Positions 53,858-63,435 of a DNA stretch of 64,000 nucleotides are shown here, one piece after another. The stretch is from Polynucleobacter sp. 71A-WALBACH (GTDB taxonomy: Bacteria; Pseudomonadota; Gammaproteobacteria; Burkholderiales; Burkholderiaceae). The notes beneath the pieces were generated by a model, which ran no database searches, had not been told where the DNA came from, and saw only the letters and a program-made list of their open reading frames with translations. Location: NCBI RefSeq assembly GCF_018882365.1, contig NZ_JACVOP010000001.1, positions 1,363,341-1,427,340 on the forward strand, written 5' to 3'. Position numbers and translations under genes: made by a program. Position 1 is the stretch's first letter; every line of letters begins with the position of its first letter.

Positions 53858-54526
53858 ATGTTGAGCTTAGATCTGAGTTTTTATAATTGGGAATTATTTA
53901 CCAACTACATTCTGAAGGGCTTGCTCTTTAGCGTTCAGTTAACTGTTTTTGCAACGGTAGGCGGCATCCTATTTGGGACCTTCTTAGCCCTGATGCGCTT
54001 GTCTGGTAGACCAGCATTGGTTTATCCAGCCACCTTTTATGTGAATACGATGCGGTCCATTCCCCTGGTGATGGTCATTCTTTGGTTTTTCTTGCTGATT
54101 CCAATGTTAATTGGTAGGCCAATTGGCGCAGACCTTTCTGCCACGATTACCTTCATTGCATTTGAAGCGGCATTTTTCTCGGAGATTGTTCGCGCTGGTA
54201 TTCAGTCTGTGCCAAAAGGCCAGACCTATGCGGGGGAGGCCTTGGGTATGACTTATGGCCAGAACATGCGTCTTGTAGTTTTACCCCAGGCCTTTAGAAA
54301 CATGATCCCAATTTTTATGACCCAGACGATTGTTTTGTTTCAAGATACGTCTTTAGTCTATGCAATTGGCGCATACGACTTACTCAAAGGATTTGAGATT
54401 GCCGGTAAAAATTATGGCCGTCCAATTGAAACCTATATCTTGGCAGCAGCCACTTATTTTGTAATTTGTTTCTCGCTTTCCAAGGTGGTGCGCAAGATTC
54501 AAGCTAGAGTCGCCATTATTCGCTAA
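53858..54526 (+). CDS. gltK: Amino-acid ABC transporter permease GltK
   Basis: A 222-residue permease with signature ELFRNIPL-type sequence replaced here by VNTMRSIPLVMVILWFF, and EAA loop KGQTYAGEALGMTYGQNMRL. It pairs with GltJ. The ATPase gene follows after 30 bases. Confidence 0.9.
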   Translation: MLSLDLSFYNWELFTNYILKGLLFSVQLTVFATVGGILFGTFLALMRLSGRPALVYPATFYVNTMRSIPLVMVILWFFLLIPMLIGRPIGADLSATITFIAFEAAFFSEIVRAGIQSVPKGQTYAGEALGMTYGQNMRLVVLPQAFRNMIPIFMTQTIVLFQDTSLVYAIGAYDLLKGFEIAGKNYGRPIETYILAAATYFVICFSLSKVVRKIQARVAIIR

Positions 54527-54556
54527 TCTCATCCAGTGCAAATTAAATAGATCATC

Positions 54557-55291
54557 ATGATTGAACTTCAAAATGTTTCCAAATGGTATGGCTCATTTCA
54601 GGTATTAACTGATTGCTCCACATCGATTAAAAAGGGTGAGGTTGTTGTGATTTGCGGCCCTTCAGGTTCCGGTAAATCTACCCTGATTAAAACCATTAAT
54701 GCTCTTGAGCCTTTTCAGGCTGGCGAGATTTCGGTTGATGGAATTGCCTTACATGATCCCAAAACCAATTTACCTAAACTACGCTCACGTGTGGGCATGG
54801 TTTTCCAGCACTTTGAGTTGTTCCCACACCTCAGCGTTACCGAAAACCTGACGCTTGCTCAGATGAAAGTCTTGGGTAGATCTGCGGATGAAGCTAAGGC
54901 TCATGGTCTGAAGTATCTAGAGCGCGTTGGCCTAATGGCTCAAAAAGATAAGTTTCCAGGGCAGTTATCTGGAGGTCAGCAGCAACGTGTGGCGATTGCC
55001 CGTGCTCTAAGTATGGATCCAATTGTGATGCTATTTGATGAGCCAACCTCGGCCCTTGATCCCGAGATGGTGGGTGAGGTGCTAGATGTCATGGTGAAGT
55101 TAGCCAATGAGGGTATGACAATGTGCTGCGTTACCCATGAGATGGGTTTTGCTCGCAAGGTAAGCCACCGTGTGATCTTCATGGATCAAGGCAAAATTAT
55201 TGAGGATTGCAGCAAAGATGAGTTCTTTGGTAATCCTGAGGCTAGGTCGCCAAGAGCTAAAGATTTCTTGTCAAAAATCTTAGATCACTGA
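54557..55291 (+). CDS. gltL: Amino-acid ABC transporter ATP-binding protein GltL
   Basis: The 244-residue ATPase has Walker [16 protein letters not shown], signature [15 protein letters not shown], Walker [17 protein letters not shown] and switch His in VTHEMGFA. It powers the GltIJK transporter. It is the last gene of the operon; no clear hairpin follows. Confidence 0.94.
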   Translation: MIELQNVSKWYGSFQVLTDCSTSIKKGEVVVICGPSGSGKSTLIKTINALEPFQAGEISVDGIALHDPKTNLPKLRSRVGMVFQHFELFPHLSVTENLTLAQMKVLGRSADEAKAHGLKYLERVGLMAQKDKFPGQLSGGQQQRVAIARALSMDPIVMLFDEPTSALDPEMVGEVLDVMVKLANEGMTMCCVTHEMGFARKVSHRVIFMDQGKIIEDCSKDEFFGNPEARSPRAKDFLSKILDH

Positions 55292-55308
55292 TCTAAACTC
55301 TGATTACT

Positions 55309-55638
55309 ATGCGCATTGCCATCCTGTTTTTCGCGCTCGCTCTACTAGGTGCCTGTACTGTTGATAAGCTTGAAGCGAGACTTCAGGCTGACCCCCAATG
55401 CAAGTCGGTAATGAATGCCAAAACGGGTACTTTAATGCCTTGCCCCGGTACCGACAAACAATTTTATCAATCTATTCCAGCCTTGAATGTAGGTGTACCC
55501 AAAGTGAGCCAGGCTGCAGTTACTCAGCTACCTTCCTCAGAAGTAAAAGCTGGCGCAAAAGTCGTAGATGCACCAGTAGAGTGCAAGCCGCAATTACATC
55601 AAAAGTCTGGCAGTCTAATGCCTTGTCCAGCACCATAG
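55309..55638 (+). CDS. Small lipoprotein with a duplicated Cys-rich motif, unknown function
   Basis: The 109-residue protein has a lipoprotein signal (ALLGAC, Cys about 16). The mature part carries two copies of a short unit, CKSVMNAKTGTLMPCPG (about residues 39-55) and CKPQLHQKSGSLMPCPA near the C terminus, each with two Cys. No family is recognised. It starts 17 bases after gltL and might be read through from that operon. Confidence 0.65.
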   Translation: MRIAILFFALALLGACTVDKLEARLQADPQCKSVMNAKTGTLMPCPGTDKQFYQSIPALNVGVPKVSQAAVTQLPSSEVKAGAKVVDAPVECKPQLHQKSGSLMPCPAP

Positions 55639-55730
55639 ATAAGCTTAATTCCTCGCCCTTAATGAGCGTATGATCTGATAAAAATAGCTTAAGAGCTAAC
55701 ACCAATAACCCAACACACTGGACGTAAAAA

Positions 55731-56417
55731 ATGAATAAATTAGGCACTTTAGTTGCAGTAATCTCTGCAGCTACTTTATTGGCTGCTTGTAGCAATACTC
55801 CTAAATTATCAAGCCAACCAATGCCAAAGTCTGGCTTCTTATCGAATTACTCAGTGCTGGTTCCAATGGCCACCTCCGAGGCGGATACTCGCATTTGGAG
55901 ATACCGTAAAGCGGGAGTCAACCCAGGTTCATACACCGCTGTTATTTTGGATCCCATTTACTTGAATCAGAACGCTACTAAAGAAATTTCTCCGCAGGTA
56001 ATTAATCAGGCTAAGGTGGCATTACAAGACTCAATGGTGAACGCAGTCATTAGTCGTGGCAATATTAAGATTGTTAATCAGCCTGGTCCAGGCGTAGCCC
56101 GAATCTCTGTTGGTATTACTGGCGCAGAGAGCTCAACCGATAGTTTGCAGCCATGGAATTTCACACCAATTGGTTTGGCAATGAACGCAGCTGCTTATGC
56201 TGGTGGTGTGAACTCTAAAACTCCGGCGATGTTAGTTGAGAGCAAGATCACAGACAGTCAAAGCAAAGAAGTCATTGGTGAGGGCTTGGTAACCATTCAA
56301 GGTGAATCATTCCGCACTGGTGGTGGTTCAGTCGAATCATTTGTTGCCATGGCTAAGAAAGTTGTCAAGGTAGCAATGGAGACCTCTGCTGATCCAAGAG
56401 CTACTACTGCAAGATGA
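55731..56417 (+). CDS. DUF3313-like lipoprotein
   Basis: A 228-residue lipoprotein (lipobox LLAAC, Cys about 20). The mature sequence SGFLSNYSVLVPMATSEADTRIWRY and the IAVILDPIYL-like strand match the DUF3313 family of envelope proteins of unknown role. The stop overlaps the start of the EF-hand protein gene (ATGA), so they are coupled. Confidence 0.7.
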   Translation: MNKLGTLVAVISAATLLAACSNTPKLSSQPMPKSGFLSNYSVLVPMATSEADTRIWRYRKAGVNPGSYTAVILDPIYLNQNATKEISPQVINQAKVALQDSMVNAVISRGNIKIVNQPGPGVARISVGITGAESSTDSLQPWNFTPIGLAMNAAAYAGGVNSKTPAMLVESKITDSQSKEVIGEGLVTIQGESFRTGGGSVESFVAMAKKVVKVAMETSADPRATTAR

Positions 56418-56683
56418 ATATGCGAAATCTTATTACATACCTAGGCCTCATTGGCGCGATGGCACTCATGTTTGTCGCGGCCCCTGCGCGTGCTGATGAC
56501 GCTTCTCGTAATAAAGAAATTCAAGAGCGATTTTCTAAATGCGATCTTAATCGTGATGGCAGACTCACTCTTGATGAGGCCAAAGGTTGCATGCCTCGGG
56601 TCTATGATAATTTCAGCAGAATTGATGGGCAAAATAAAGGCTATGTCACTGCTGCAGAAATTGAGGCGATGGCCGCTAGGTAA
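56414..56683 (+). CDS. Secreted EF-hand protein
   Basis: The 89-residue protein has a signal peptide (about 1-27, ending ARADDA) and one canonical EF-hand loop, DLNRDGRLTLDE. A second degenerate hand (RIDGQNKGYVTAAE) lacks several acidic ligands. It probably binds calcium in the periplasm. The role is unknown; it is coupled to the DUF3313-like gene and closed by a strong terminator. Confidence 0.75.
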   Translation: MNMRNLITYLGLIGAMALMFVAAPARADDASRNKEIQERFSKCDLNRDGRLTLDEAKGCMPRVYDNFSRIDGQNKGYVTAAEIEAMAAR

Positions 56684-56697
56684 GAGTTGATAAATTG

Positions 56698-56725
56698 AAA
56701 GAGCCTCATCTGAGGCTCTTTTTTA
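56698..56725 (+). terminator. Rho-independent terminator
   Basis: Arms 56698-56708 and 56711-56721 are perfectly complementary and are followed by T residues. It ends the lipoprotein/EF-hand transcript. Confidence 0.85.
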
Positions 56726-56734
56726 TTGGAGTAG

Positions 56735-57631
56735 ATGATGACGTATGTGATTGAAGGTTTTAAAGACTCCATCATTGCAGTCCCCTCGGCAGATGGTCCT
56801 ATTGATATTGCTTGCCAAACAGCGGGCTCTGGGCCTGCTTTGCTCCTGCTACATGGCTTTCCTCAAACTAAAGCTATCTGGAGACATATAGCCCCTGAGT
56901 TAGCGAAACGATTTTCTGTTGTTGTGACAGATCTTCGGGGTTATGGCGCTTCATCAAAGCCTGTAGGTAGACCAGATCATTCGACTTATTCTAAGAGGTC
57001 AATGGCTGCTGATCAGCATGCTGTGATGCAAGCTCTTGGGCATCATCAATTCTCAGTATTAGGCCATGATCGGGGTGGTCGGGTTTCGCATCGCTTGGCG
57101 ATGGATTTTCCTGAAAGCGTAGAGCGTTTGATGGTTCTTGATATTTCTCCAACGCTGACTATGTATGAGAACACCAGCATGGAGTTTGCTAAGGGATATT
57201 GGCATTGGTTTTTCTTAATCCAGCCTTCTCCTATTCCAGAAACGCTGATTGGCGCCAACCCAGAGTTTTGGCTCAGAAATCATATGGGTAGACATGCTGG
57301 CACTGGCATTTTTGACCCAGAATCCTGGGCTGAGTATCTTGCGGGTGCAAGTAATCCAGAGTCCATGCATGCAATGTGTGAGGACTATCGTGCGGCTGCC
57401 TCAATTGATTTAATCCATGATCGAGCTGACCGAGATGCTGGCAAGAAACTACCAATGCCATTTCGTGTCCTATGGGGAGATCACGGCCTAGTGGCTAAGT
57501 GTTTCTCGCCAATTGAAGATTGGAGGAGGGTAGCCGAGGACGTTTCTGGAAAAGGAGTACCTTGCGGTCACTATATTCCTGAAGAACTACCGCAAGAGTT
57601 GCTGGCTGAAGCAGAACTATTCTTTTCGTAG
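56735..57631 (+). CDS. Alpha/beta hydrolase, haloacetate-dehalogenase-like
   Basis: The 298-residue hydrolase has the oxyanion HGFPQTKAIWRHIAP and nucleophile elbow LGHDRGGRVSHRLA (Asp nucleophile with two Arg). A YWHWFF segment can supply the halide-binding His/Trp, EDYRAAA the Tyr, and CGHYIPEE the catalytic His. This set matches fluoroacetate dehalogenases rather than epoxide hydrolases or lipases. Predicted reaction: haloacetate to glycolate plus halide. The natural substrate is not proven. ATG 56735 or 56738. Confidence 0.75.
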   Translation: MMTYVIEGFKDSIIAVPSADGPIDIACQTAGSGPALLLLHGFPQTKAIWRHIAPELAKRFSVVVTDLRGYGASSKPVGRPDHSTYSKRSMAADQHAVMQALGHHQFSVLGHDRGGRVSHRLAMDFPESVERLMVLDISPTLTMYENTSMEFAKGYWHWFFLIQPSPIPETLIGANPEFWLRNHMGRHAGTGIFDPESWAEYLAGASNPESMHAMCEDYRAAASIDLIHDRADRDAGKKLPMPFRVLWGDHGLVAKCFSPIEDWRRVAEDVSGKGVPCGHYIPEELPQELLAEAELFFS

Positions 57632-57664
57632 GAAGCTGGCTTGATTGCCAAAATAGCAAAGAGG

Positions 57665-58438
57665 CTACTTAAAGAGCTTGGGTAGCGCCTTAGAATTTGT
57701 TGGGCATGCCATCACAATCTTTGGATCAATCTTGAGGATTTTCTTGTCCTTATCTGGATAGTCAACTCGTGATAACAAGTCGGCGATTAGGTTAAGGTGT
57801 GCAAGCTTTTTATCGTTAGCATTAATCACCGTCCATGGTGCATCTGTTGAGCTGGTTTGCTTGAGCATTTTATTTCTTGCCTCAGAGTAAGCATTCCACA
57901 TCTTTTGTGCCTTTTGATCTATTGGACTAATCTTCCACTGCTTTAACGGATCTTTAGCGCGATCTTTGAGTCTATCCGCTTGCTCTTCCTTGGAGATATC
58001 TAGGTAATACTTTATTAGCTCTATATCGGATCCAATCAGCAAAGATTCAAAATCATTTACTGTATTCATGAACTGCTTGTATTGCTCATCGGTACAAAAA
58101 CCCATCACCTTTTCAACGCCAGCACGGTTATACCAACTGCGGTTAAATAATACGAATTCACCAGCGGTGGGAAGTTCGGCAACATACCTTTGAAAGTACC
58201 ATTCACCTTCCTCGCGAAGAGAAGGCTTGTTCAGGGCTACGACTCTGCTATCTCTTGGGCTTAAATGCTCGGTAATACTTTTGATAGAACCATCTTTACC
58301 TGCCGTATCGCGTCCTTCAAAAATTACTAAGAGGCGCTTACCTTTTTGAATAATGTGACGCTGTAGTTTGACTAGTTCAATTTGAAGAAGTCGTAAGTCT
58401 GCCTCGTAAGTATGTTCGGTAATTAAAGATTTACTCAC
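57665..58438 (-). CDS. PPK2-family protein with Asn in place of the Walker B Asp
   Basis: A 257-residue second PPK2 paralogue. Walker A is FEGRDTAGKDG. The Walker B segment reads LFNRSWYNRAGVEKVMGFC, where the paralogue at 46.3 kb has LFDRSWYNRAG. The lid region with KDRAKDPLKQWKISPID is intact, and the acidic N-terminal leader is missing. The substitution may change metal binding or nucleotide preference; activity is uncertain. It follows the H1-like gene by 24 bases on the minus strand. Confidence 0.85.
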   Translation of the reverse strand: MSKSLITEHTYEADLRLLQIELVKLQRHIIQKGKRLLVIFEGRDTAGKDGSIKSITEHLSPRDSRVVALNKPSLREEGEWYFQRYVAELPTAGEFVLFNRSWYNRAGVEKVMGFCTDEQYKQFMNTVNDFESLLIGSDIELIKYYLDISKEEQADRLKDRAKDPLKQWKISPIDQKAQKMWNAYSEARNKMLKQTSSTDAPWTVINANDKKLAHLNLIADLLSRVDYPDKDKKILKIDPKIVMACPTNSKALPKLFK

Positions 58439-58462
58439 GGGCAGCCTTTGCTGAGAAATTGA

Positions 58463-58735
58463 TTAAGCAGCGGTCACTGGTGCAACTTTTTTCGCAACAA
58501 CCTTTTTGGCAGCTACTTTTTTAGCTGGGACCTTTTTAGCAACCACTTTCTTTGCTGGTGCTTTTTTCGCTGGCGCCTTTTTGGCAGGAACTTTTTTAGC
58601 CGGCGCTTTCTTAGCAGGCGTTTTTTTATCGAGCTTATCTAGTGCTTTTGCAAGCTTGTCGATTAACTTTTCTCTATCAGCCTCGAGCTTGTCTAGTTTT
58701 TTTAATAACTGCTTAACTAATTTTTTTTGACTCAT
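58463..58735 (-). CDS. Histone H1/AlgP-like lysine-alanine-proline repeat protein
   Basis: The 90-residue protein has an N-terminal coiled-coil-like part (KKLVKQLLKKLDKLEADREKL...) and a tail of repeated KKAPAKK/KKVPAKK units. Such H1-like proteins bind DNA non-specifically in many Proteobacteria, and polyphosphate is a plausible polyanion partner given the PPK2 neighbour. A perfect CTGTCAT half-site lies upstream (58833-58839, minus orientation) without a convincing second half. Confidence 0.75.
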   Translation of the reverse strand: MSQKKLVKQLLKKLDKLEADREKLIDKLAKALDKLDKKTPAKKAPAKKVPAKKAPAKKAPAKKVVAKKVPAKKVAAKKVVAKKVAPVTAA

Positions 58736-58877
58736 GATGTATTCCTTTGAAGAGAGTGCTTTGTTAATCTATGTAATTCGTCATTGTTTACTTGCCTATC
58801 CTACGTTTTATTGGGGGGAGTTTCAAGTGATTATGACAGTCGGAACCATATTTAATTTGATGCTACATTGAGTCAAT

Positions 58878-60065
58878 ATGTTTAAGACATTATTTTCTCT
58901 TCCGCAAACTGTCTGGCTCATCGGTCTAATCAGCTTTGTGAATGATGCTGCTAGCGAGATGCTCTATCCATTGATGCCCCTCTATTTAGCAAGCGTCCTC
59001 ATGGCCGGTCCCAAGGCGCTAGGCTTGATTGAAGGGATTGCAGAGGCCACCTCAAGCATCTTTAAATTGGTTTCTGGTGTGATTGTTGATCGCACGAAGA
59101 CGACTAAGCCCTGGATTGTGATTGGCTATTTCTTAGCCGGCATAGGGAGACCTTTGGTTGCGATCGCCAATTCCTGGACATGGGTTTTATGTATTCGGTT
59201 TACTGATCGCCTTGGTAAGGGATTGAGAAGCTCTCCAAGGGATGCATTATTGGCTGAAAGTATTGAGCCTAATCAACGTGGGATTACTTTTGGTCTGCAC
59301 CGATCAATGGACAATGCGGGTGCAGTCTTTGGACCCTTGATGGCAGCATTCTTGCTATCGATACATATTCCTTTGAGGGATATCTTTTTATGGGCGATCA
59401 TTCCCGGAGTTATTGCCGTGGTTTTAGCCCTTTGCCTCAAAGAGCCGCCACGTGAGCAAGCGGTGGTGCAGCCATTTTCATGGTCACTTGAAGGCTTACC
59501 GCCTCAATTCAAACGCTACATTTTAGTTGCTGGTATTTTTGCTCTAGCAAACTCATCTGATATGTTTTTATTATTGCGTGCGAGGGAGCTCGGTGTTCCT
59601 CAGGAGCAAATTCCCTTGCTGTGGGCTGCCATTTCTTTGATCACCACTGTTTTTGGAACACCACTCTCATCCTTGTCGGATAGGTTCAGTCGTAAGAATT
59701 TCATTTTGATTGCCTGGTGTGCTTTTGCATTCTTCTATATTGCTATGAGCTTTTCTGGCCTCTCTTTGTGGATTCTCTGTGGGCTATTTGCGGTCTATGG
59801 CTTATTTAAGGCTGCGACTGAAGGGGTTGAGAAGGCCTTAGTAGCTGATCTGGCTCCCAAGGGAATGGCCGGTACAGCCTTCGGGTGGTTCAATCTGGTT
59901 TCAGGCTTGATGTTGCTACCGGCTTCCCTGATATTCGGCTGGCTTTATGAATCTTTCAATCCCAGCTACGCCTTCTTGTTTTCAGGCTCCTGTGCTGGAT
60001 TCGCCTTTCTCTTGTTGGCTTTTTGGGTGTTTAGCCCCAAGCAAGAACATCAAGTTAATATTTAA
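58878..60065 (+). CDS. Major facilitator superfamily transporter
   Basis: The 395-residue protein has 11-12 TM helices. The segments DRLGKGLRSSPRDAL (loop 2-3) and ANSSDMFLLLRARELG are typical of an uncharacterised MFS group. The substrate is unknown. A rhodanese gene follows after 33 bases and may be in the same transcript. Confidence 0.85.
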   Translation: MFKTLFSLPQTVWLIGLISFVNDAASEMLYPLMPLYLASVLMAGPKALGLIEGIAEATSSIFKLVSGVIVDRTKTTKPWIVIGYFLAGIGRPLVAIANSWTWVLCIRFTDRLGKGLRSSPRDALLAESIEPNQRGITFGLHRSMDNAGAVFGPLMAAFLLSIHIPLRDIFLWAIIPGVIAVVLALCLKEPPREQAVVQPFSWSLEGLPPQFKRYILVAGIFALANSSDMFLLLRARELGVPQEQIPLLWAAISLITTVFGTPLSSLSDRFSRKNFILIAWCAFAFFYIAMSFSGLSLWILCGLFAVYGLFKAATEGVEKALVADLAPKGMAGTAFGWFNLVSGLMLLPASLIFGWLYESFNPSYAFLFSGSCAGFAFLLLAFWVFSPKQEHQVNI

Positions 60066-60098
60066 CTCTTCTACCAATTTAGATTAGAAAGTATCGAT

Positions 60099-61100
60099 AT
60101 GTATTACTCCAAAAAATACTTCTTCGCGATGCTGATATTACTCATCAGCACATTGTCTGCGGCGCAGCAAAATGATGCCATTATCCAGACGGGGCAAGTG
60201 CAGGAGGCACTAGCGCGAGGCGCAATCGTTTGGGATGTTCGAGATGAAAAGAGTTACTTAGAAGGGCATATTCCTGGCGCTATCAATATCGGTGATGCTG
60301 GTAATACGCTGAGGGATGCAAATAAAGAAGACTACATTTCTACAGCCAAGATTCAGGCAATTTTTAATCAGGCCGGGCTTGATGTGAATAAAGATATCGT
60401 GGTCTATGGCTCGCGCGGAAATCCTTATGCTTACTTCGGCCTGTATACGATTAATTATTTCGGTGGTAAGCAGGCTCAAATCTATCACGATGGTATTGAT
60501 GCCTGGAAATCAGCTGGCTTACCCTTGCAAAAAGAGCGCTCCATTCTGCCAGCCGTCTCTGTAGTGTTGGCCCCTCAGCCTCAGTTACTAGTGAGCAATG
60601 AGGAGATGTTGAAGCTGGCTCAATCCAAATCGGTTCAAATCATTGATGCCAGAACTCCAGATGAATTTTCCGGAAAGGATGTTCGTGCGATTCGTGGGGG
60701 TCATATTCCCAATGCAATCAATATTCCCTTTGAGGAAAACTGGCAGGATCCCGCTACCTCTATCAAGCTTGGTAAGAAGCAGGTCTCCGATAATTCTGGG
60801 ATGGCATTAAAAAGCCAGACGGATTTGAAAAAGCTCTATTCGGGCTTGGATCCAAATCAAGAGACGGTTGTCTATTGTCAGAGCGGCGTACGCGCTTCAG
60901 AAACGGCGACAGTGTTAAAAAACCTAGGCTTCAAGAAAGTGAAGGTTTATGACTCATCTTGGCTAGGCTGGGGAAATAACCTAAAAGCTCAGGTCTCAGA
61001 TGAAAGCTTCTTAAATGTGGGTGCGCTAAACGCAAAAATAGCTGCAATGCAAAACAAGATTAATCAGCTCGAAGAGGCTTTAAAAGCTAAAAGCAATTAA
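60099..61100 (+). CDS. Secreted tandem rhodanese sulfurtransferase
   Basis: The 333-residue protein has a signal peptide (about 1-22, ending SAAQQ) and two rhodanese domains. The second has the active-site loop VVYCQSGVRASETA with Cys. The first has VVYGSRGNPYAYF at the same place and no Cys, so it is probably a non-catalytic structural domain, as is normal in two-domain rhodaneses. A coiled-coil C terminus (AAMQNKINQLEEAL) follows. Expected to act on sulfane sulfur in the periplasm. Confidence 0.82.
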   Translation: MYYSKKYFFAMLILLISTLSAAQQNDAIIQTGQVQEALARGAIVWDVRDEKSYLEGHIPGAINIGDAGNTLRDANKEDYISTAKIQAIFNQAGLDVNKDIVVYGSRGNPYAYFGLYTINYFGGKQAQIYHDGIDAWKSAGLPLQKERSILPAVSVVLAPQPQLLVSNEEMLKLAQSKSVQIIDARTPDEFSGKDVRAIRGGHIPNAINIPFEENWQDPATSIKLGKKQVSDNSGMALKSQTDLKKLYSGLDPNQETVVYCQSGVRASETATVLKNLGFKKVKVYDSSWLGWGNNLKAQVSDESFLNVGALNAKIAAMQNKINQLEEALKAKSN

Positions 61101-61126
61101 CTCCCGCCATTTGATGGCTCGGAAGT

Positions 61127-61163
61127 AAAAAATCCCAGAAAAGCTGATTTTCTGGGATTTTTT
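61127..61163. terminator. Bidirectional Rho-independent terminator
   Basis: A perfect 16-bp stem (61127-61142 with 61148-61163, loop GCTGA) flanked by A and T runs separates the convergent rhodanese and 61-residue genes. Confidence 0.9.
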
Positions 61164-61175
61164 AAATGCGGAGAA

Positions 61176-61361
61176 TTATTCTGGGTGAAAGTTATTACTT
61201 GCCATAAAGCTAATGGTGCGCTCAAAGCCCAAAATACGGATGTAACGCCAAGCGATATCGCGGTATTTGCTATCTAAATAGCCAATAGCGACCTCAGGCG
61301 TCCTTTTGGACAAGTCGATCTGTTGAATTGCACGGGCCCAACGTTTGAGTCTTGTTGACAT
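61176..61361 (-). CDS. Small conserved-looking protein, unknown function
   Basis: The 61-residue protein starts at ATG 61361, directly after a very strong ribosome-binding site (GGAGGTGG about 6 bases upstream); the longer frame to 61451 has none. It begins MSTRLKRWARAIQQ and contains EVAIGYLDSKYRDIAWRYI, basic and helical. No family is recognised. It lies downstream of DUF2069 and wrbA. Confidence 0.65.
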   Translation of the reverse strand: MSTRLKRWARAIQQIDLSKRTPEVAIGYLDSKYRDIAWRYIRILGFERTISFMASNNFHPE

Positions 61362-61474
61362 ATTTGCCACCTCCATGAGCATACAACGCATGGAAAAGTG
61401 GCTGAGATGACAGGAATAAGTAATATTTTTGGATAAATCAGTAAAAATCACTCTAATTGATAGATTTTTACCTT

Positions 61475-61873
61475 TTAAGCCTGTTTTTCAGCCTGAGCTT
61501 GTTCTTTTTTTGCTGCCTTGGCCCGTGCTTTGATGGGTTTAAGGTAGATGAGCAGGCAAACAAAGGCAATCGTGCCTATGGTGGTTTCCAAGAGTGCCAT
61601 CCAGAAATTGGCCCCAGTTTCTAGAATACGGACTAATCCCTCGGTGATGTAAAGCAAGATCAGCATGGACGCCCACTGCATGGTGTAAACATTGCCTCTC
61701 CATAGTCCAGGAATAGCAAATAGCAGGGGGATGGCCTTCAGGATAAGCCATGAACCTCCGGGTCTGAGTGGGGAGATAAACCATTCCCAGGAAATGCACA
61801 GAATGAAGAGATCGACGAAGGCAGCGGTAGCGATCAGTTGGCATGGATTTTTTGAGAGCCAGCTTTTAAGCAT
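61475..61873 (-). CDS. DUF2069-family membrane protein
   Basis: The 132-residue protein has four TM helices (segments ILCISWEWFISPLRP, AIPLLFAIPGLWRG, SMLILLYITEGLVRI and IGTIAFVCLLIYL) and a Lys/Ala/Gln tail. These match DUF2069 proteins, which commonly sit next to wrbA in betaproteobacteria. Function is unknown. Confidence 0.8.
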   Translation of the reverse strand: MLKSWLSKNPCQLIATAAFVDLFILCISWEWFISPLRPGGSWLILKAIPLLFAIPGLWRGNVYTMQWASMLILLYITEGLVRILETGANFWMALLETTIGTIAFVCLLIYLKPIKARAKAAKKEQAQAEKQA

Positions 61874-61882
61874 GAAATACCC

Positions 61883-62488
<606 letters not shown>

Positions 62489-62497
62489 TTATCTCTT

Positions 62498-63358
62498 ATG
62501 ATATGGGCGATGCGCTTTATTCAGAATCCTCAATTATGGCTCTCTCTTGGAAAAGAGATCTGGGAGCGCAATCGCGGTCAGAATCTCAAGCAAGTAGCTG
62601 CTAGTTTGGCTTTTACGACCACACTTGCCTTGGTGCCCATGCTAACTGTGGCCTCCATCCTGATAGGCTATCTACCCAGCGTGGTGCGAATTAAGTATGC
62701 CTTTCAGGCTTGGTTGCTCGATACCTATATGCCCGGCGGATTAAATCAGCAGGTCTTTAATTATTTAGATCAATTTTCAGCTCAGGCCAAGGGTCTGACC
62801 TTAATTGGTTTGCTTGGTCTGGTCATTACGACGATCATGACAATGGCAGTCATTGAGAGTGCTTTTAATCAGATCTTTCGTGTTACTCAGAGAAGACCCA
62901 TTCTGAAGAAAGTGGCGATCTACTCTGCCGCAACGATATTGGGTCCAATTTTGCTGGGTGTCGGAACTTACTTGAGTGGTCTTTTATTTAGTGCGGCTGA
63001 GGGCTGGACAGAAAACTTAAGCTTTGGTTTGGGATTTGTTGCTACGGTAGTACCGGTGCTTCTGGCAATGTCCGTATTCTCGGTGGCCTACAAAATACTT
63101 CCTTATGCTCAAATTCAGTGGCGTGATGCGTTGAGTGGGGCCTTCTTTGCGGCCCTTACTTTTGAGCTGATGAAGTTTGGCTTTGGCCTCTTTTTAACGA
63201 ATGTGGCCTTTTATAAAACAGTCTACGGCGCCTTTGCTATTTTCCCCTTGGCGCTCATTTGGATTTACCTGACCTGGTGGATTACCTTGGCTGGAGCGGT
63301 TCTGGTTGCCAACCTGCCAAGTATTCGGAGTGGGGTGGTTAGGGTTATTCGTTACTGA
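62498..63358 (+). CDS. YihY/BrkB-family inner-membrane protein
   Basis: The 286-residue protein has about six TM helices and the segments GQNLKQVAASLAFTTTLALVPMLTV and IWIYLTWWITLAGAVL of the YihY (formerly RNase BN) family. Function is unsettled; the RNase assignment is not supported by family knowledge. Starts at ATG 62498 or 62510 are possible; the longer TTG 62471 overlaps wrbA and is not used. Confidence 0.85.
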   Translation: MIWAMRFIQNPQLWLSLGKEIWERNRGQNLKQVAASLAFTTTLALVPMLTVASILIGYLPSVVRIKYAFQAWLLDTYMPGGLNQQVFNYLDQFSAQAKGLTLIGLLGLVITTIMTMAVIESAFNQIFRVTQRRPILKKVAIYSAATILGPILLGVGTYLSGLLFSAAEGWTENLSFGLGFVATVVPVLLAMSVFSVAYKILPYAQIQWRDALSGAFFAALTFELMKFGFGLFLTNVAFYKTVYGAFAIFPLALIWIYLTWWITLAGAVLVANLPSIRSGVVRVIRY

Positions 63359-63435
63359 AATATCTCATTTCACCCTTGATTCTGTATGGGCTTGAGAATA
63401 TATTGTTCCTATAAGAACTGATTGCTGGAGACCAA

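Noticed and set aside
58463-58640. Repeated GCTTTTTTAGC-type units as a DNA repeat array or CRISPR
   Set aside because: They are the codons of the KKAPAKK repeats of an H1-like protein; there are no unique spacers.
58833-58839. CTGTCAT half-site (minus orientation) upstream of the H1-like/PPK2 genes, first thought to be a Pho box
   Set aside because: The neighbouring 11-bp-spaced positions match poorly (2/7), so a single half-site is not enough to call a PhoB site.
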